Source: Berberis thunbergii (taxonomy: Eukaryota > Streptophyta > Magnoliopsida > Ranunculales > Berberidaceae). Taken from it: a stretch of DNA of 64,000 nt. Made by a program: the position numbers and the translations under genes. The notes under the pieces were generated by a model, which ran no database searches, had not been told where the DNA came from, and saw nothing but the letters and a program-made list of their open reading frames with translations. Position 1 is the first letter of the stretch, and each line of letters begins with the position of its first letter. This document shows positions 1 to 11,010 of this stretch, piece after piece. The stretch lies in assembly GCA_003290165.1 (NCBI GenBank), contig QNQO01009167.1:62001-126000 (forward strand). The letters are read 5' to 3'.

Positions 1-392
1 TTTAACCATGATTTCGCTTTGTCTTTCAGAGAAAAGGGAAATAACCTAAGACGGACCGAATCATCAGAAAAGTTTTGGTACTTCAGGGTAGCACAGATGT
101 CAAGAAATTCTTTGACATGAAGATAAGGGTCCTCTTTCTCAAAACCATAAAAAGTGGGTAATAGATGAATAATAGATGGTTTGAGTTCAAAACTGTTTGC
201 ATTTGTCTCAGGTAAGATAATGCAAGATGGAGCACTACTAGGAAGAGGGGCGAAGTTATCCTTAAAGGCCTTCCCCTCAACCATCTCAGTGGACAAGGAT
301 GATGAACCTAAATAGGTAATGGGGACTTCAACGAACTCTTCGAATTCTTGTCGAACAAGTCTACTCTTAAAATCACGCACCCAAGTATGCAT
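1..392 (-). CDS. Partial gag of an Athila/Tat-type Ty3-gypsy retrotransposon
   Basis: An open frame starts at the ATG at 392-390 and runs uninterrupted off the left edge of the window, giving about 130 codons. It contains the stretch FELKPSIIHLLPTFYGFE, then a run ending DDSVRLRLFPFSLKDKAKSW. This is the hallmark start of the retrotransposon gag domain in Athila/Tat-type elements, which forms the cytoplasmic virus-like particle. It lies about 1.5 kb inside the LTR and primer site, on the same strand, where gag is expected. The rest of gag and all of pol lie outside the window, so integrity cannot be judged. Assignment to Athila versus another Tat lineage is inferred from gag wording, LTR length and primer type. 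Confidence 0.85.
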   Translation of the reverse strand, partial: MHTWVRDFKSRLVRQEFEEFVEVPITYLGSSSLSTEMVEGKAFKDNFAPLPSSAPSCIILPETNANSFELKPSIIHLLPTFYGFEKEDPYLHVKEFLDICATLKYQNFSDDSVRLRLFPFSLKDKAKSWL

Positions 393-1882
393 AAACTAAT
401 GGACAACGAAGGTGCAAAGTCAACACTCCTAAATAATTTTTTTTTTGTTAAAGCACTAACTCTAAAAATATACACAGACTTACACGCAATCAGCAACCAA
501 TAAATGCACAAGAAACATGCCTCCCTAAGCAATCAACGTTTTTGAGATCAATTATCTTTTTATTTTTGGCGGACAATTATTTCTTATGTAATCTTTATGA
601 CAAGGCAATGGGTGCTACAAGTTGATCGTAAGAGTGTACACTTTACCCCACAAAGTTCAAAATCAGTAGGCTAGAGTTTTGTTTCAAAGAAACCGGATTA
701 TCACACAAGAGAATGAGGTCACAATGGTTCAATTAAGTACTTCCTTGTGCCACCGCTCTGTAAGCTAGTAGATGTGAGAACGATGTGACGTTGGATATAC
801 ACTCGAGGCTTGTGTTCTTAACCCAAAACTGTTGGTTACATCAATTCTTTTTGTGGATCGTAGCTTACTTATGACTCGGCGTACCGGGTAAATTACCCTT
901 GTGGCAGTGGCCTCTCGGAGTTCATTGAATGATTAAACCCATCGTCACTTTCAGTTTGGTCAACACAAAAATTATTGGATTCACCTTGGTCTTGGTTGTC
1001 CTATGAACACGGTACCTAAAAGATGACTCTATCTAACTTGCTAATTGATTTTAATTATGTTAGGCTATTGGTTGCACACAGCTGGAGTGATGAGGTGGGG
1101 ATATCAAGTCCCACCAGTTTCTATTTATAAGCTGGGTCTGCTTATTATGAATTACTAAAGTTTAGCATCCACAATTACAGAAATTTAACATCCAATCACA
1201 CAATTTCAAACAATTACACCAAGCACCCTGGTCGCTAATATGTTGCGTGTGAGAGAAATACTTACAGTATGCGTATTCCAATCTGCACAAAAAGTTAGCA
1301 CAATTAAAAAAAAATGTCCGACTTCTTTTTATCCGTTTCACTCAACACACAAGCACATGCAAATAAATTTACTGGTCTTGGTCTTAGAAGTCGGATTTCT
1401 AAATCACAAGAAATTATTGGGTAACAATTAAAATTGTTTCCCTATATTTTCTTTTGACTTAGAGAATTTATGTTTTTTTTGTGATTTAACAAAATGAAAA
1501 ATAGTAGAGTTTAAAAATTATTACACCACACGCTCGTAAAACGAGGTGAAAATAAAATTAAAACTCTCCTCACAAAATAAAAAATAATAAAAACTTTGCT
1601 TGACGTTGGCAGGATCGTTCAATTTTCTCGAGAAGCGTGTAAATTGTAATATATGCTTCCTTCCTATTAATACCTGCAAAAATAAAAAAAATAAAAAAAA
1701 CAAAAACAAGTATCAAAACTTCTAAGACTTAAAAGAAATAACTAAAAAAAAATAAAATCAAGCCTATCCTAAAAGCAAAAGCAATCTTATATCTGACCTA
1801 TTTTTTTTTTATTAAATTTTTTTTTTAACCTAAACTACAAATTAGTGAAAATAAACTCTTAAATCCAATTACACCGCTACAG
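393..1882 (-). other. Untranslated leader between primer site and gag
   Basis: About 1.5 kb with no long open frame on either strand. It is AT-rich with A and T homopolymers. It lies between the primer binding site and the gag ATG of the minus-strand element, so it is read as the long 5' leader usual in Athila/Tat elements. Confidence 0.6.
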
Positions 1883-1900
1883 TCCCCGGCAACGGCGCCA
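1883..1900 (-). other. Primer binding site complementary to tRNA-Asp
   Basis: On the minus strand the site reads TGGCGCCGTTGCCGGGGA, which is complementary to the 3' end of plant tRNA-Asp. It sits 6 bp inside the LTR end, the correct place to prime minus-strand DNA synthesis. Use of tRNA-Asp is characteristic of Athila and related gypsy lineages. Confidence 0.85.
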
Positions 1901-1906
1901 AAAACT

Positions 1907-3892
1907 TGATGCAGATTTAACTAACCTAAATAAATAGGTTAATTTAACCTAATTTTAATAACTGCAAGTGCACAGTGTCTAACTGGTAGAAAAGGGCAAG
2001 TACAGGTCGATCCCACAAGGACTGTGGTTGCAATTAAATTTTTCAAGTTGACTTAAACTAATTTAAATGGGGTTACAGCAATTTAAAATATCTAAATAAA
2101 AATCAAATTAAAAACAAAATAAATTTTTTTAAAGAATATGAGAAAGGAAACCAAGGCATTGAATCCACCACAGGTTCTTTGAGATTTGTGTAATTAAAAA
2201 TATTGTTTTCAAGATTTAATCATGACTAACCTAAAGATTAATCTAAGTTCACAATTGATTTCAGCATAGGTATAAACCCCTAGAATTGCGAGTCTTCTTA
2301 CGGCACACACAATCACAGGTTTATTTTAACTAATCCTAAACCCCTAGCATTGCGTGTCTTCTTACGGCACACACAATCACAGATTCAGATTAATTGATTA
2401 AATCAGGCTTTGAATTTCAACAAAGGGTACTTCTAACTACCGACTAGTCTAGATAATTAATCAGGATATAATCGGTGAAAGCAAATTATTGAAAATCATA
2501 AATCAAATGTGTTTAACGTTCAAGCATAAAGAAAATAATAAATGTAAATACACAAACTCTAGGAAATCCTGTGGTTTCATCGTAGCCTTGGCGAAGGGTT
2601 TAGCTATCCATAGTAGTGGTGGTCACAGCATCAATGGAGGTGGAAGTCATCTCTACACGGACGCGAATCCCAAGAAAAAGGACTACACAAGCTCTGTGGT
2701 GGTATAGAGCAGAATCGGGGGTGCAAATAGCCAAAAATAGAATTTGACTAATTCCCGCCCTCGCTACAGTGCAGCTACAGTAAAGCCTCGCTCCGGTCGT
2801 CTTCTCCAGCGCGACAGCGGCTGTTCGCGGCCTCGTTCTCGCTCCTCGCGACCGTCCTCGACTCCAAACGATTCTAGAACCTGCAAAAGACGAGCAAAGG
2901 TGAGGAAACATCAAGAAAACAGCAAAAATAAACAGAGAGAAATCGGGAGGGGACTTCATGTTTTCGCTTCCTGTCGCGATGGTGGTGCGCCGCGGTGCGG
3001 CCTTTCTGTGGTGGTTGTCCGGTGGCGGAGAGATGGTTTGGGGCCTGGACGAAGAGAGGACAGAGAGAAGAGGAGGACGCAGGGTTTGGCTCTATCGCGA
3101 GGCGGAACAGAGTCGCGGTTGTTGCGGCTTTGTTTCACGGCAGTGGCAGCTGATGGCGTGTTCTTTCGTGGTCTGGTGGCGAGGTTGGAGCAGAGAGAGA
3201 GAAGTGTAGGAGGGAGAGACCGTGGAAAAGAGAGGAAAACAGGAAGGAGGGAGGCTGCGAGGGAGGAAAACAGGGACTGTTTTGTGCGCAAGGTGGTTGT
3301 CGTGGTGCTCGGGTGATGGCAGAGAAGGTGGTGCTCGGTGGTGGTGGCTGTGTGGCGTGATGACGTGAAACAGGGTTGTCACGCCCCTGTTTCAGTGGGA
3401 TGAAGGTGTTGGACAATGGTGAGGTGAGGTGGTGATGGCGGGATTATCGCACCGCCGGCTCTCCTATCAAGCAAGGATTGCCGGCAGGGTGGATTGGTGT
3501 GTGGCTGGAAAAGAGAGGAGGGGAGAAGGGATGTGGAAGAAGAAAGAGATAAGAGATGAGCTCCTTTCTCTAAGATGGGGAAGCTAAATAGGGTTTTCAT
3601 ATTATATTGGGCTTGGGTTTTTAGGTTAGCATGTTTTCGGTATGGGCTTAGGTTAAATTAGGTGGACCTAGGTTTATTAGGGTTAGGTTTAGATATGTGT
3701 CTTTTTGCTTTGTACCACCACTAGAATCGACCAATTGTCAGTCCTTAAGTTGTCGCCTTAATATCATTTCATCGTTAACGCTCAAATTCCTGCCAAAACA
3801 TGAAAACGAAATAATTATTATAAATTATAATAATCGAAACACTAACATATATAAATTAAGGAATATATTATGTAATAATTATATGAATATCA
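1907..3892 (-). repeat. 5' LTR of an Athila/Tat-like element
   Basis: About 1986 bp. On the minus strand it starts TGATATTC and ends GCATCA, so it has the TG...CA ends of an LTR, and the primer site follows at once. A second, diverged copy at 40961-42857 matches at both ends and through the middle (shared blocks near 1907-2050, 2690-2900 and 3690-3892). The GA- and CG-rich centre (about 2700-3560) creates several overlapping open frames of 70-190 codons on both strands. These are low-complexity and I do not call them genes. The other LTR of this element is outside the window, so its target-site duplication cannot be checked. Confidence 0.85.
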
Positions 3893-4464
3893 ATTAACAT
3901 ACCCTCTAATTACAATTTGAGTACGTGATAATAAAATTAATTAATTAACATACCCTCTGATTCCAAAACATGCAACATGCCACGAAAAAAAATTAACATG
4001 CACGGATCAATTCTAACCTCCATACCACAAAAGGTAGATGACAGTAAAGTGTGTTCATGAATGATAAATGAATCGCTAAAGTTACAATGTCAAAATGGTC
4101 CGACACTGTATCTCATGATGTGCTTTCAGCATCATTTTTCCCATTCAAAACCTATTTCGTGAATTTATGGTTCCAATTTCCAAAAATGTTTTATTGATTT
4201 CATATACTTATAAGTTTTAATAATTCAGAAATTCAACCTGATCAAAACCAATGTTTTTTCATTTATAACAACATCTAGTCCAACACAACAACATACAAAG
4301 GAAAGGAATCAACTTTACTGCACTCGCTTCTATTGTTGGACTATATCGATTCATGAATCAGGATGTAGTTGGATATTTCGTCAAATATCGCAATATATGA
4401 AGTATATTACAGATATTGATGATTTCATCACCTGACTTTAGGATACAAAATATATGGAACGCTG
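3893..4464. other. Intergenic, no gene seen
   Basis: AT-rich sequence between the retrotransposon LTR and the stop codon of the ankyrin gene. It would contain that gene's 3' UTR and downstream region. I see no open frame or repeat that I can name. Confidence 0.5.
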
Positions 4465-6433
4465 CTATTCGATACCTACATTCTCCAATATCCGACTACT
4501 AACGAGATAAGAAATAAATGAGCCAATTACGCATACAGCAATTGCAAGTCCATGGACGTTGGATGAAATTGCATATGAGCCTGTTGTGAAAGCTAACACC
4601 ATTGGCAAAACAGCGAAGTTTGTGCACTGAGTGGCTGCTGAAATACAAAATTCCCGAATCTTGTCATCTTTGTCTTCCATTGTTGAAATGAAATGGGCGA
4701 ATACAGCAATAGCAGAAGTCGCCACAGCTAAGGAGTTGAAGATCACAAAGGCCTTGAATGCTGCATTTCTTGCTAATGTTGCCATGCCATCATCTGGGCC
4801 TCCGTCACTTTTGAAGCCCCCTGGTAGTGTTAGCCCAGCTGTGAATGTGACGGTAAGAATGAGGGTAGCCACCACTAATCTTGAATCACTACCATCATCC
4901 CCTTTCTTAATCAGAACTGTTCTTTTTACCTGCGTCTTAGCAGCTAGTTTTTTATCTTCTCCCCTCTCAATAATTTGTTTAGTCCCACTCAAAACTCCAC
5001 CAGCTTTTGTCACATGTTCAACAATCTCTTCTTCGTTTTTCTTTTCCCACAAAGAAAGAAAAAAGGTTAGTGTACTGAATACGAGTGACTTCATAATTTC
5101 CAAGAAAGATTCATTTTGATAGTAGATGGATATATATATATATATACATACCTGGTGTGCAATATCTACAGCTGTCAAGTTCATATTGTTAATGCCATTC
5201 TTTTCCACTCTACCGTTCTCAGTGAAAAGCTTTACCATCTCAGACTTACCAGATAACACGGCAAGATGCAAAGGAGTGTTTCCATCATTATCTGGGTCAT
5301 TAAGTAGGCCATCCTCGACTAACTTGTTTGATTCTAAAAATTTCTCCACAACTTTATGTTGATCATACCTGACTGCAACATGAAGAAAATTCTGACCTCT
5401 TTGGTCTAACAGTTCCCAACTATCTGGACAACGTTGAATGATCTCCTCGATAAGTTCTATGGCACCTCTACATGCTGCGCTGTGGAGTGGAGTCCACCCC
5501 TTCTTGTCAGCTACTGTAATCAAATGTGGTTGCTTCTCCAGCAGCAACTTTGCTATATCTACAACAATAAATTAAATGACTTCGAAGTTTTAAAGAAGTT
5601 GGCGAGGCAATTTTAAAATGTTCACTGTTCTTTCATTTTCTGAGAACTAGAAGTGCTAGCATTTTTTTTTTTTTTTTTCATTAGTGTATTATTCATCTCA
5701 ACACTGATAAAAGGCAGGCCTCTAAGGTAGGAAACCGTCCGATTCTAGTAGCACTAGTTATCAAAAGGAAAACGTACATAACATTAAGAATGTCTTGCTT
5801 TGCAAGACCACCTCAAATATATGAGCTTTTTTACTCTAAATACTAAAAGTTACCTGCAGCATCAAGAATTATGGCTGTGTGCAGTGCAGTTCGACCGTCA
5901 GGCCCTCCATAAGCAGCAGAAGCACAAGTATTTAGGATTTGCTTCACCATATCAGATGATTCCCTTTCAACAGCCATACAAAGTGGTGTTTGGCCAGCAT
6001 TGTTTTCAGCATATTCAAATTCATTATCTGCTTCAGTTAACAACTTCACTATCTCATTGTGATTATTAAGCACCGCCTCATGGAGAGCAGTGTCTTTCTT
6101 CTCATTGACCATCCTTATGAGCTGCTCTGGTGCTCCAGCTCCTCCACGTTCCTCATCCTTAGGTACATGATCAATAAAAAACTTAACTACATCAACTAAC
6201 CCGGTCCTTGCTGCCATGTGAAGTGCAGTGTCTCCTCTTAAATTCACTCGAGTCAATAAAGAGGGACATTTGCTGTAAATCACCTCTACTCACTCCTTGA
6301 TTCCAAATTGCACAGCGACATGAAGAGCTGTGCTACTCTGATGAGTGGTTGAATTAAGGAGAACATGAGATGAAATTCTCGTCAGTTCAGCAACATTCGT
6401 GGATGCTATGGCTCCATAGAGAGTAGGATCCAT
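4465..6433 (-). pseudogene. Ankyrin-repeat PGG-domain membrane protein (ACD6/ITN1-like), premature stop in exon 1
   Basis: Three exons fit GT-AG rules: 6433-5854, 5558-5152 and 5040-4465, for 521 codons including the stop. Exons 1 and 2 encode ankyrin repeats (for example GDTALHMAARTG and KGWTPLHSAACRG). Exon 3 encodes the PGG domain (LILTVTFTAGLTLPGGF) and further hydrophobic segments, as in ACD6/ITN1-type proteins of plant membranes involved in defence and salicylate or stress signalling. Intron phases (1, then 0) match the paralogue at 19166-21535. Codon 48 is TGA (6290-6292) where the paralogue has leucine. The frame stays open to the end afterwards, so the loss is recent, or it is a sequencing error or allele, or translation restarts at an ATG near 6215. 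Between exons 2 and 3 lies a TA repeat next to the donor site. I call it a pseudogene because of the stop, not because of general decay. Confidence 0.8.
6290..6292 (-). other. In-frame TGA in the first ankyrin repeat
   Basis: Reading from the ATG at 6433, the 48th codon is TGA. The aligned codon of the intact paralogue encodes leucine (GIMELV context). The flanking protein sequence is conserved on both sides, so one substitution accounts for it. Confidence 0.8.
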
Positions 6434-7190
6434 TGTGGCGATTTTTTTAATTTCTATTCCCTCTCAACGATTGCTGTTATTGTTTACTTATGAGGAGGTC
6501 CTTTGTATAAGGACCTGGGAGCATATAGTTGACTCCATAACAAACCATAATGTCTGTCTTCTTAGTATTTTAGTTCTTTTCGATTAATAAAATAGACGAG
6601 TTTACAAAATATTCGATCTGTAATGGAGACTTCCTCAAAATTGTCTGTTTAATTCATCCTTTTTCATGGATTTGGTGCAGGTGGCTCTGAATGCAAGTAT
6701 GTAGCTCATCTTAATTGTATACGTGTCCTGACAACTCAATAACTATTAAATAATCTTATTGAGATGAGCCTCACAGGAACCAATAAGATTAAGCCCCCCA
6801 TCGAGAAATGGTCGAGGTCTTGGTGTAAAAACATAAGATGTCAAGTTTTTTCAAATTTCTTTATTGATTCTATCTTCATATTATAACATGTATGAAAGCT
6901 ATCTGCAAAAGCGTCAAAAATTCAATAATTGTGCAGAAGAAACAAGTAGCTAGGAGAATCTCCATCTTCAACTCGTGTAAATAGATGGGAACCATGTGAA
7001 TTCAATCGCAGACTATGACAAATGCTTATAAAACTTAAGCTCCATTGGTCGATTTTTTTATTTCTTCTTTTTTGTTGACTAATAAAACGTTTGCATTGTT
7101 TAGTCCTCAAGGCAACATGGTGGGTGAGTATGAGATGTTCAAATTAATATTGTTTATTATAACCATTAGTGTCTAGTTAACTTAGGACCC
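6434..7190. other. Upstream region of the minus-strand ankyrin gene
   Basis: No convincing gene. This is the presumed promoter and 5' UTR side of the ankyrin gene. The ORFs here are short and do not resemble known proteins. Confidence 0.4.
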
Positions 7191-7194
7191 CGCC

Positions 7195-7500
7195 TACTTA
7201 AAAGTCAGATTGTTGCGTGATCCTGATGACGAGAAGAACCATGAATATTTGTATCATATATGATATATTTTGGGATCGTCTACTTCATCTAACTTGAAAA
7301 AATAAAAAATAAAAAAAGTCATGTAGAGTCTACTATTAAAATCACAAATACTTCATTAGCTGCGACAGCCAAATTCAAACAAAAAATAAATATATAATGC
7401 CAACTTGCATTTTATAAATTTTCTGAAGATGCAACTGATGGCAACTATAGGCAGCAGCATATAAAATTACTAATGTTTATGCAGAAACGTCCAAACTGGT
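7195..7500 (+). repeat. Duplicated block P (copy 1)
   Basis: Matches 18568-18830 in the same orientation over much of its length. Shared anchors are TCACAAATAC, GCCAAATTCAAACAAAAA and CCAACTTGCATTTTATAA in the same order. Each copy lies a few hundred bases upstream of an ankyrin-PGG gene, although the two genes point in opposite directions. Confidence 0.65.
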
Positions 7501-7534
7501 TGGTGATTAGAAATTGTAATATTACCTATCCAAT

Positions 7535-7665
7535 TAAACTAACAATTACCTAATCTCATCTGAATTGGTGATTCAAAAGGAAGCCGAGGCAGAAACATGG
7601 ACAGTGAAATCTGGACTCCTCTATAATGTAAACTAGGCCAGGAGCATATTGAATTTATGGTTGGT
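7535..7665 (+). repeat. Duplicated block Q (copy 1)
   Basis: Closely matches 25727-25860 in the same orientation, including AAGGAAGCCGAGG, GTGAAATCTGGACTCCTC and AACTAGGCCAGGAGCAT. No coding function is recognised. Confidence 0.7.
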
Positions 7666-7690
7666 ACTACTTTAACCTCACCCGACAGTG

Positions 7691-7834
7691 TTCGGAAATA
7701 TTTGCTCCCAAGAATTGAAATGTGCTGCCACAATGGATGCAACCCTCACTGCTCTTAAAACACTGAATATTTTAAGATGCGGCGAAGAACTAGTAGAACA
7801 ATGGAGGAATAGAGATGAGCAGAGATTAGACAAC
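7691..7834 (+). repeat. Direct repeat A flanking a deleted gypsy element
   Basis: About 140 bp, nearly identical to 9993-10128. It contains CCCAAGAATTGAAATGTGCT and GAACAATGGAGGAATAGAGA. The two copies flank the retroelement between them, but are far longer than a normal 4-6-bp target-site duplication. Confidence 0.75.
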
Positions 7835-8311
7835 AGATAATTGACAGGGAAGAACACAAGAAGATTACCCAAAAAACACAGAGAAAATAATCTAATGTTT
7901 AATCAATTATCAATCAAATGTATCTCTAAAATCAGCCCACAAGCCGGGCTTTATAGCTAAAACTCATCAATATTAGAATTTTACCAAAAACTGCAACACC
8001 CCAAAAATCATGCTAAAACAAAATACGTAATAAAAGAAATAAACTGCCAGAAATCGGGCCTAAATTTGGTTCAGAATCACTTTCTAAACTATAATTGAAA
8101 TATTACTATAAAGGGAAAAAAAAACTACTAAAATTAACAAACAGTCTATTCCTAAAAGAAAATAATGTCTAATCCTAAAAGGAAACTAAAAGATTTCTAA
8201 TTAAATTGAAAGATTACTCAAAGTTATTTAATAAATAAGTTTGAGAGCAAATTAAGAACCCTAGAAACCCAAATTAGGAACTTTAGGAACCCTAGAAACT
8301 CTCCTGCATCA
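7831..8311 (-). repeat. 3' LTR of the deleted gypsy element (end-truncated)
   Basis: Aligns with 9527-9992, with small indels. On the minus strand it begins TGATGCAGGAG. At its left edge it joins repeat A across a shared CAAC, so the true LTR end is missing. Confidence 0.75.
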
Positions 8312-8457
8312 GTCACCCCGGGTTGGAAAGAACTTGTCCTCGAGTTCACAACAGCATCATCGAAATCCTCTGGCGGCAGTCCAGGAGGAAGATCCTCTGG
8401 TATCGGGTCAGAAAACTCTGCTAGTTGCTGCACCTCTGCTGGTAAATCTGAATTCAC
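8312..8457 (-). pseudogene. Fused pol remnant (pre-RT linker joined to pol C-terminus)
   Basis: An open frame contains LPAEVQQLAEFSDPIPEDLP, typical of the linker just before gypsy reverse transcriptase. Within a few residues it switches to NSRTSSFQPGVTDAGEF, typical of the extreme end of pol. The catalytic domains between them are deleted. The frame then runs on into the LTR. Confidence 0.65.
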
Positions 8458-8460
8458 GTC

Positions 8461-8850
8461 TGCAGGGGCTAGAAAATCATGGTGGACAATGGCACAACAC
8501 TAGTGTAGGTGGAATCCATCAATTCTTGCACGAGCACGCGACGCAAAGAGCTACAAGTGCAATGTGGTGGTACAAAAAGCAAGTGTTTGGGGTGCAAATA
8601 GCCAAACTATTTGTAAATCAGTTTTCTCCCGCCAGAAACTTGCGGTCTTCGTCTCCAGCAAGTCGCGTCCTGCGTCTCGCGAGTTGCTCGTTGTTCTTCT
8701 TCTCCGTTTGGCTCCAATACCTGCACGAGGGGGGACGAGAGAGTGGATAAGAGAGGTAGGCGAGGTGGCGGCTGATGGTGGTGCTCGGCAGATACAACAT
8801 TGAAGATGATCTCAAGCTTCTGAACATGAGTCTTAGCAACATTCGTCAAG
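8461..8850. repeat. Fragment resembling the centre of the Athila-like LTR
   Basis: Around 8562-8630 the sequence GTGGTGGTACAAAAAGCA, followed by a stretch ending GCAAATAGCCAAA, resembles the LTR centres at 2696-2740 and 41700-41750, and a similar CG-rich section follows. It sits inside the deleted gypsy element and is probably a secondary insertion or recombination product. Confidence 0.45.
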
Positions 8851-8879
8851 ACAGTTAGTTGCTCAACCTGTTCAACTCT

Positions 8880-9353
8880 TCAAGTTCCTTTGCGACCATG
8901 TGCAACTACAATGACTTTGAGCTTCTTATCGATTGATCCCCATGTTATCTCACTGGGGTCCTTCATGAACTCTTTGTCCATGGGTTCATCTGTCTTGCTC
9001 ATCATCTTCTCCCAACCTCCAACACCATCAGTAGTTTTCTGATCTTCATCATTGTCCACACCTTCCAACTCAATCTTCGAGGGATCCTCCTCGAAATTAG
9101 AATCTTCATCCTCCTCTTCATCAGTGTCATACACAGGCTCTCCAAACTTTTTAGTTCCATCTACCATGTCTTCCTCAAGCTCCTCATTGTCATACACAGG
9201 TTTTTCATGCTCCCATAATCGAGCATGATTGGGATACGGGTTTTCGAAATTGGAATCAGAATCGTGATTTTCCATCTCACGATTACCGAAATCCTGCGCC
9301 GTTAGAAATCGGGTTAACTCTGCAACTAGCCTCTGTAAATCTTCAATCATCAT
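8880..9353 (-). pseudogene. Gag-like fragment, acidic
   Basis: A 157-codon frame begins MMIEDLQRLVAELTRFL and is followed by a strongly acidic stretch with many Asp and Glu residues. The opening resembles gypsy gag N-termini with a short predicted coiled coil. There is no zinc knuckle or protease. It lies just downstream of the primer site, where gag is expected, but is far shorter than a full gag. I found no host-gene match that I recognise. Confidence 0.55.
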
Positions 9354-9472
9354 ATTCTTAATGTTACGATCACTGTGAGGGGCTTCCTCGTTCGGAACCT
9401 ACCCGCGACGACCATGACCACGACCACCAGTCATAGAAAACTGATGAAATCTCACCCCAAGAAGATGTTGAA

Positions 9473-9484
9473 GCTCTTATACCA
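9473..9484 (-). other. Primer binding site, initiator tRNA-Met type
   Basis: On the minus strand it reads TGGTATAAGAGC, one mismatch from the classic TGGTATCAGAGC that pairs with initiator tRNA-Met. It fixes the 5' LTR as the right-hand copy and its inner end near 9485. Confidence 0.65.
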
Positions 9485-9992
9485 ATTTACGCCGGGCAGA
9501 ATAACGATTATTCTGCAAGCTAATAGCAACAGATAATTAAAAGGGAATAACATAAGAAGATTACCAAAAAAAAAACGCAAAGAAAATAACTCTAATGTTT
9601 AATCAAATTACTCAAATCAAAGGTATCTCTAAAATCGGCCCTACAAACCGGGCTTTATAGCTAAAACTCATCAATATTGGAATTTTACCAAAAACGGCAA
9701 CACCCCAATAATCATGCTAAAACAAAATATGTAATAAAAGAAAATAAACTGCCAGAAATCTGGCCCAAATTGAGTTCAGAATCACTTCCTAAACTATAAT
9801 TGAAATATTACTATAAAGGGAAAAAAAAACTACTAAAATTAACAAGCAGTCTATTCCTAAAAGAAAATAATGCCTAATCCTAAAAGGAAACTAAAAGATT
9901 CCTAATTAAATTGAAAGATTACTCAAAGTTATTTAGAGAAAATTAGGAACCCTAAACATCCAATTAAGAACTTTAGAAACCCTCCTGCATCA
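9485..9992 (-). repeat. 5' LTR of the deleted gypsy element
   Basis: Begins TGATGCAGGAG on the minus strand and runs to the primer site. Positions 9527-9992 align with the left copy. The 42 bp nearest the primer site are present only here. Confidence 0.7.
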
Positions 9993-10128
9993 TATTTGAT
10001 CCCAAGAATTGAAATGTGCTGCCACAATGGATGCAACCCTCATTGCTCTTAAAACACTGAATATTTTGAGATGCGGCGAAAAACTAGTAGAACAATGGAG
10101 GAATAGAGACGAGCAGAGGGTAGACAAC
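9993..10128 (+). repeat. Direct repeat A, second copy
   Basis: Near-identical to 7691-7834. It continues into unique sequence after GACAAC, whereas the first copy passes into the LTR at the same point. Confidence 0.75.
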
Positions 10129-10135
10129 GACTTCC

Positions 10136-10799
10136 ATATGATTGCCCATGTTCCAAATATTGTCCTCATAAGCTGAAGACCCTAAACCCTAGTGGTTAAG
10201 TTTATTAATTAAGCTGCCTGCGATCTGTGATCATGGTAAGAGCCAAAACACCCTATACCCTCCTTATTCAGAATGCCATATATTTCATTTCATTTTACCT
10301 TTCTCTAATTACTTCTTTTGCATTGAGACTTAAATTAACTTAGAGGTGGGCATGTGATGTTTGAATTTAGAACATATGAAAGAGGGAGGATCGTGACCAG
10401 AAATGATGATGATGATTAGTGTGAAACCTGCAAAAAAAACTGAAGTGAGGACCCAGTGATTGCTATTCCATTCAAAGCACATTCATGGGGAATGAACATT
10501 AGAAATCACCTCTGTTGAAAATTAGAGGTGAAGGAAGTTGTATGTGAGAAAATTGTGTCAAGAAACAAGTGTTTTCTAAGAAAGGGTGTTGAGCGAGTGT
10601 TGGAGGAGAAGTGCTTGGAAGGAAGGATGTGACTTTGTGAAAAATTACACCAAGAAAAAAGTTGAGTTCATTTATTAAACTACTGAAATTACTTGAATAT
10701 TATGGTCACAACAATTTCTTTTGTGAAATTGCCTTACAATAGTGGTATTAGTTTTTCTTAGTCACTGGCCTTTATAAGCCCGTGCTGAGCATGGGCATC
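10136..10799. other. Gene-free spacer
   Basis: No open frame of note and no recognisable repeat. It ends at the target-site duplication of the CACTA element. Confidence 0.4.
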
Positions 10800-10829
10800 A
10801 TTCACTACAAGAAAAAAAACCATTAATAG

Positions 10830-11010
10830 CGCTTTAGAAAACGTTGTGTCTGCCGGAGCTATAATAGACTCAGGGTCTATTATAGCGTTTTCAAAAACGT
10901 TATAGTAAGTTAGGTTTTTTATAGCGTTTTTAAAATGCTATGATAGAGTCTACCATAGCGTTTTTAAAACTCTACCATAGCGTTTAAAAAACGCTATGGT
11001 AGGTATACAT
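10830..11010. repeat. Subterminal repeats of CACTA element 1
   Basis: Several copies of TAGCG followed by T-runs, and the complementary A-run followed by CGCTA, occur in direct and inverted orientation. They form potential hairpins such as ACCATAGCG/CGCTATGGT. Confidence 0.75.

Larger units (their letters stand above)
7831..9992 (-). mobile_element. Deletion derivative of a Ty3-gypsy retrotransposon
   Basis: Two direct repeats of about 470 bp (7831-8311 and 9527-9992) enclose about 1.2 kb. On the minus strand the repeats start TGATGCAGGAG, and a near-perfect initiator-tRNA-Met primer site follows the right copy. The interior has a gag-like frame at 8880-9353 and, at 8312-8457, a piece of pol in which the pre-RT motif (PEDLPPGLPPEDF) is followed directly by a C-terminal tail (NSRTSSFQPG). 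Reverse transcriptase, RNase H and integrase are therefore missing, and the element must be non-autonomous. The left LTR lacks roughly the outer 40 bp present beside the primer site (9485-9526). Confidence 0.75.

Noticed and set aside
2600..3600. Several overlapping open frames of 70-190 codons on both strands
   Set aside because: They lie in the CG- and GA-rich centre of an LTR, are low-complexity (Arg/Pro/Ser-rich) and have no recognisable domain.
3893..4464. Search for CRISPR arrays, rRNA or organellar insertions, here and across the window
   Set aside because: No regularly spaced repeats, no rRNA-like sequence and no plastid or mitochondrial gene order were seen. The bL12 copy is a nuclear gene for a mitochondrial protein.
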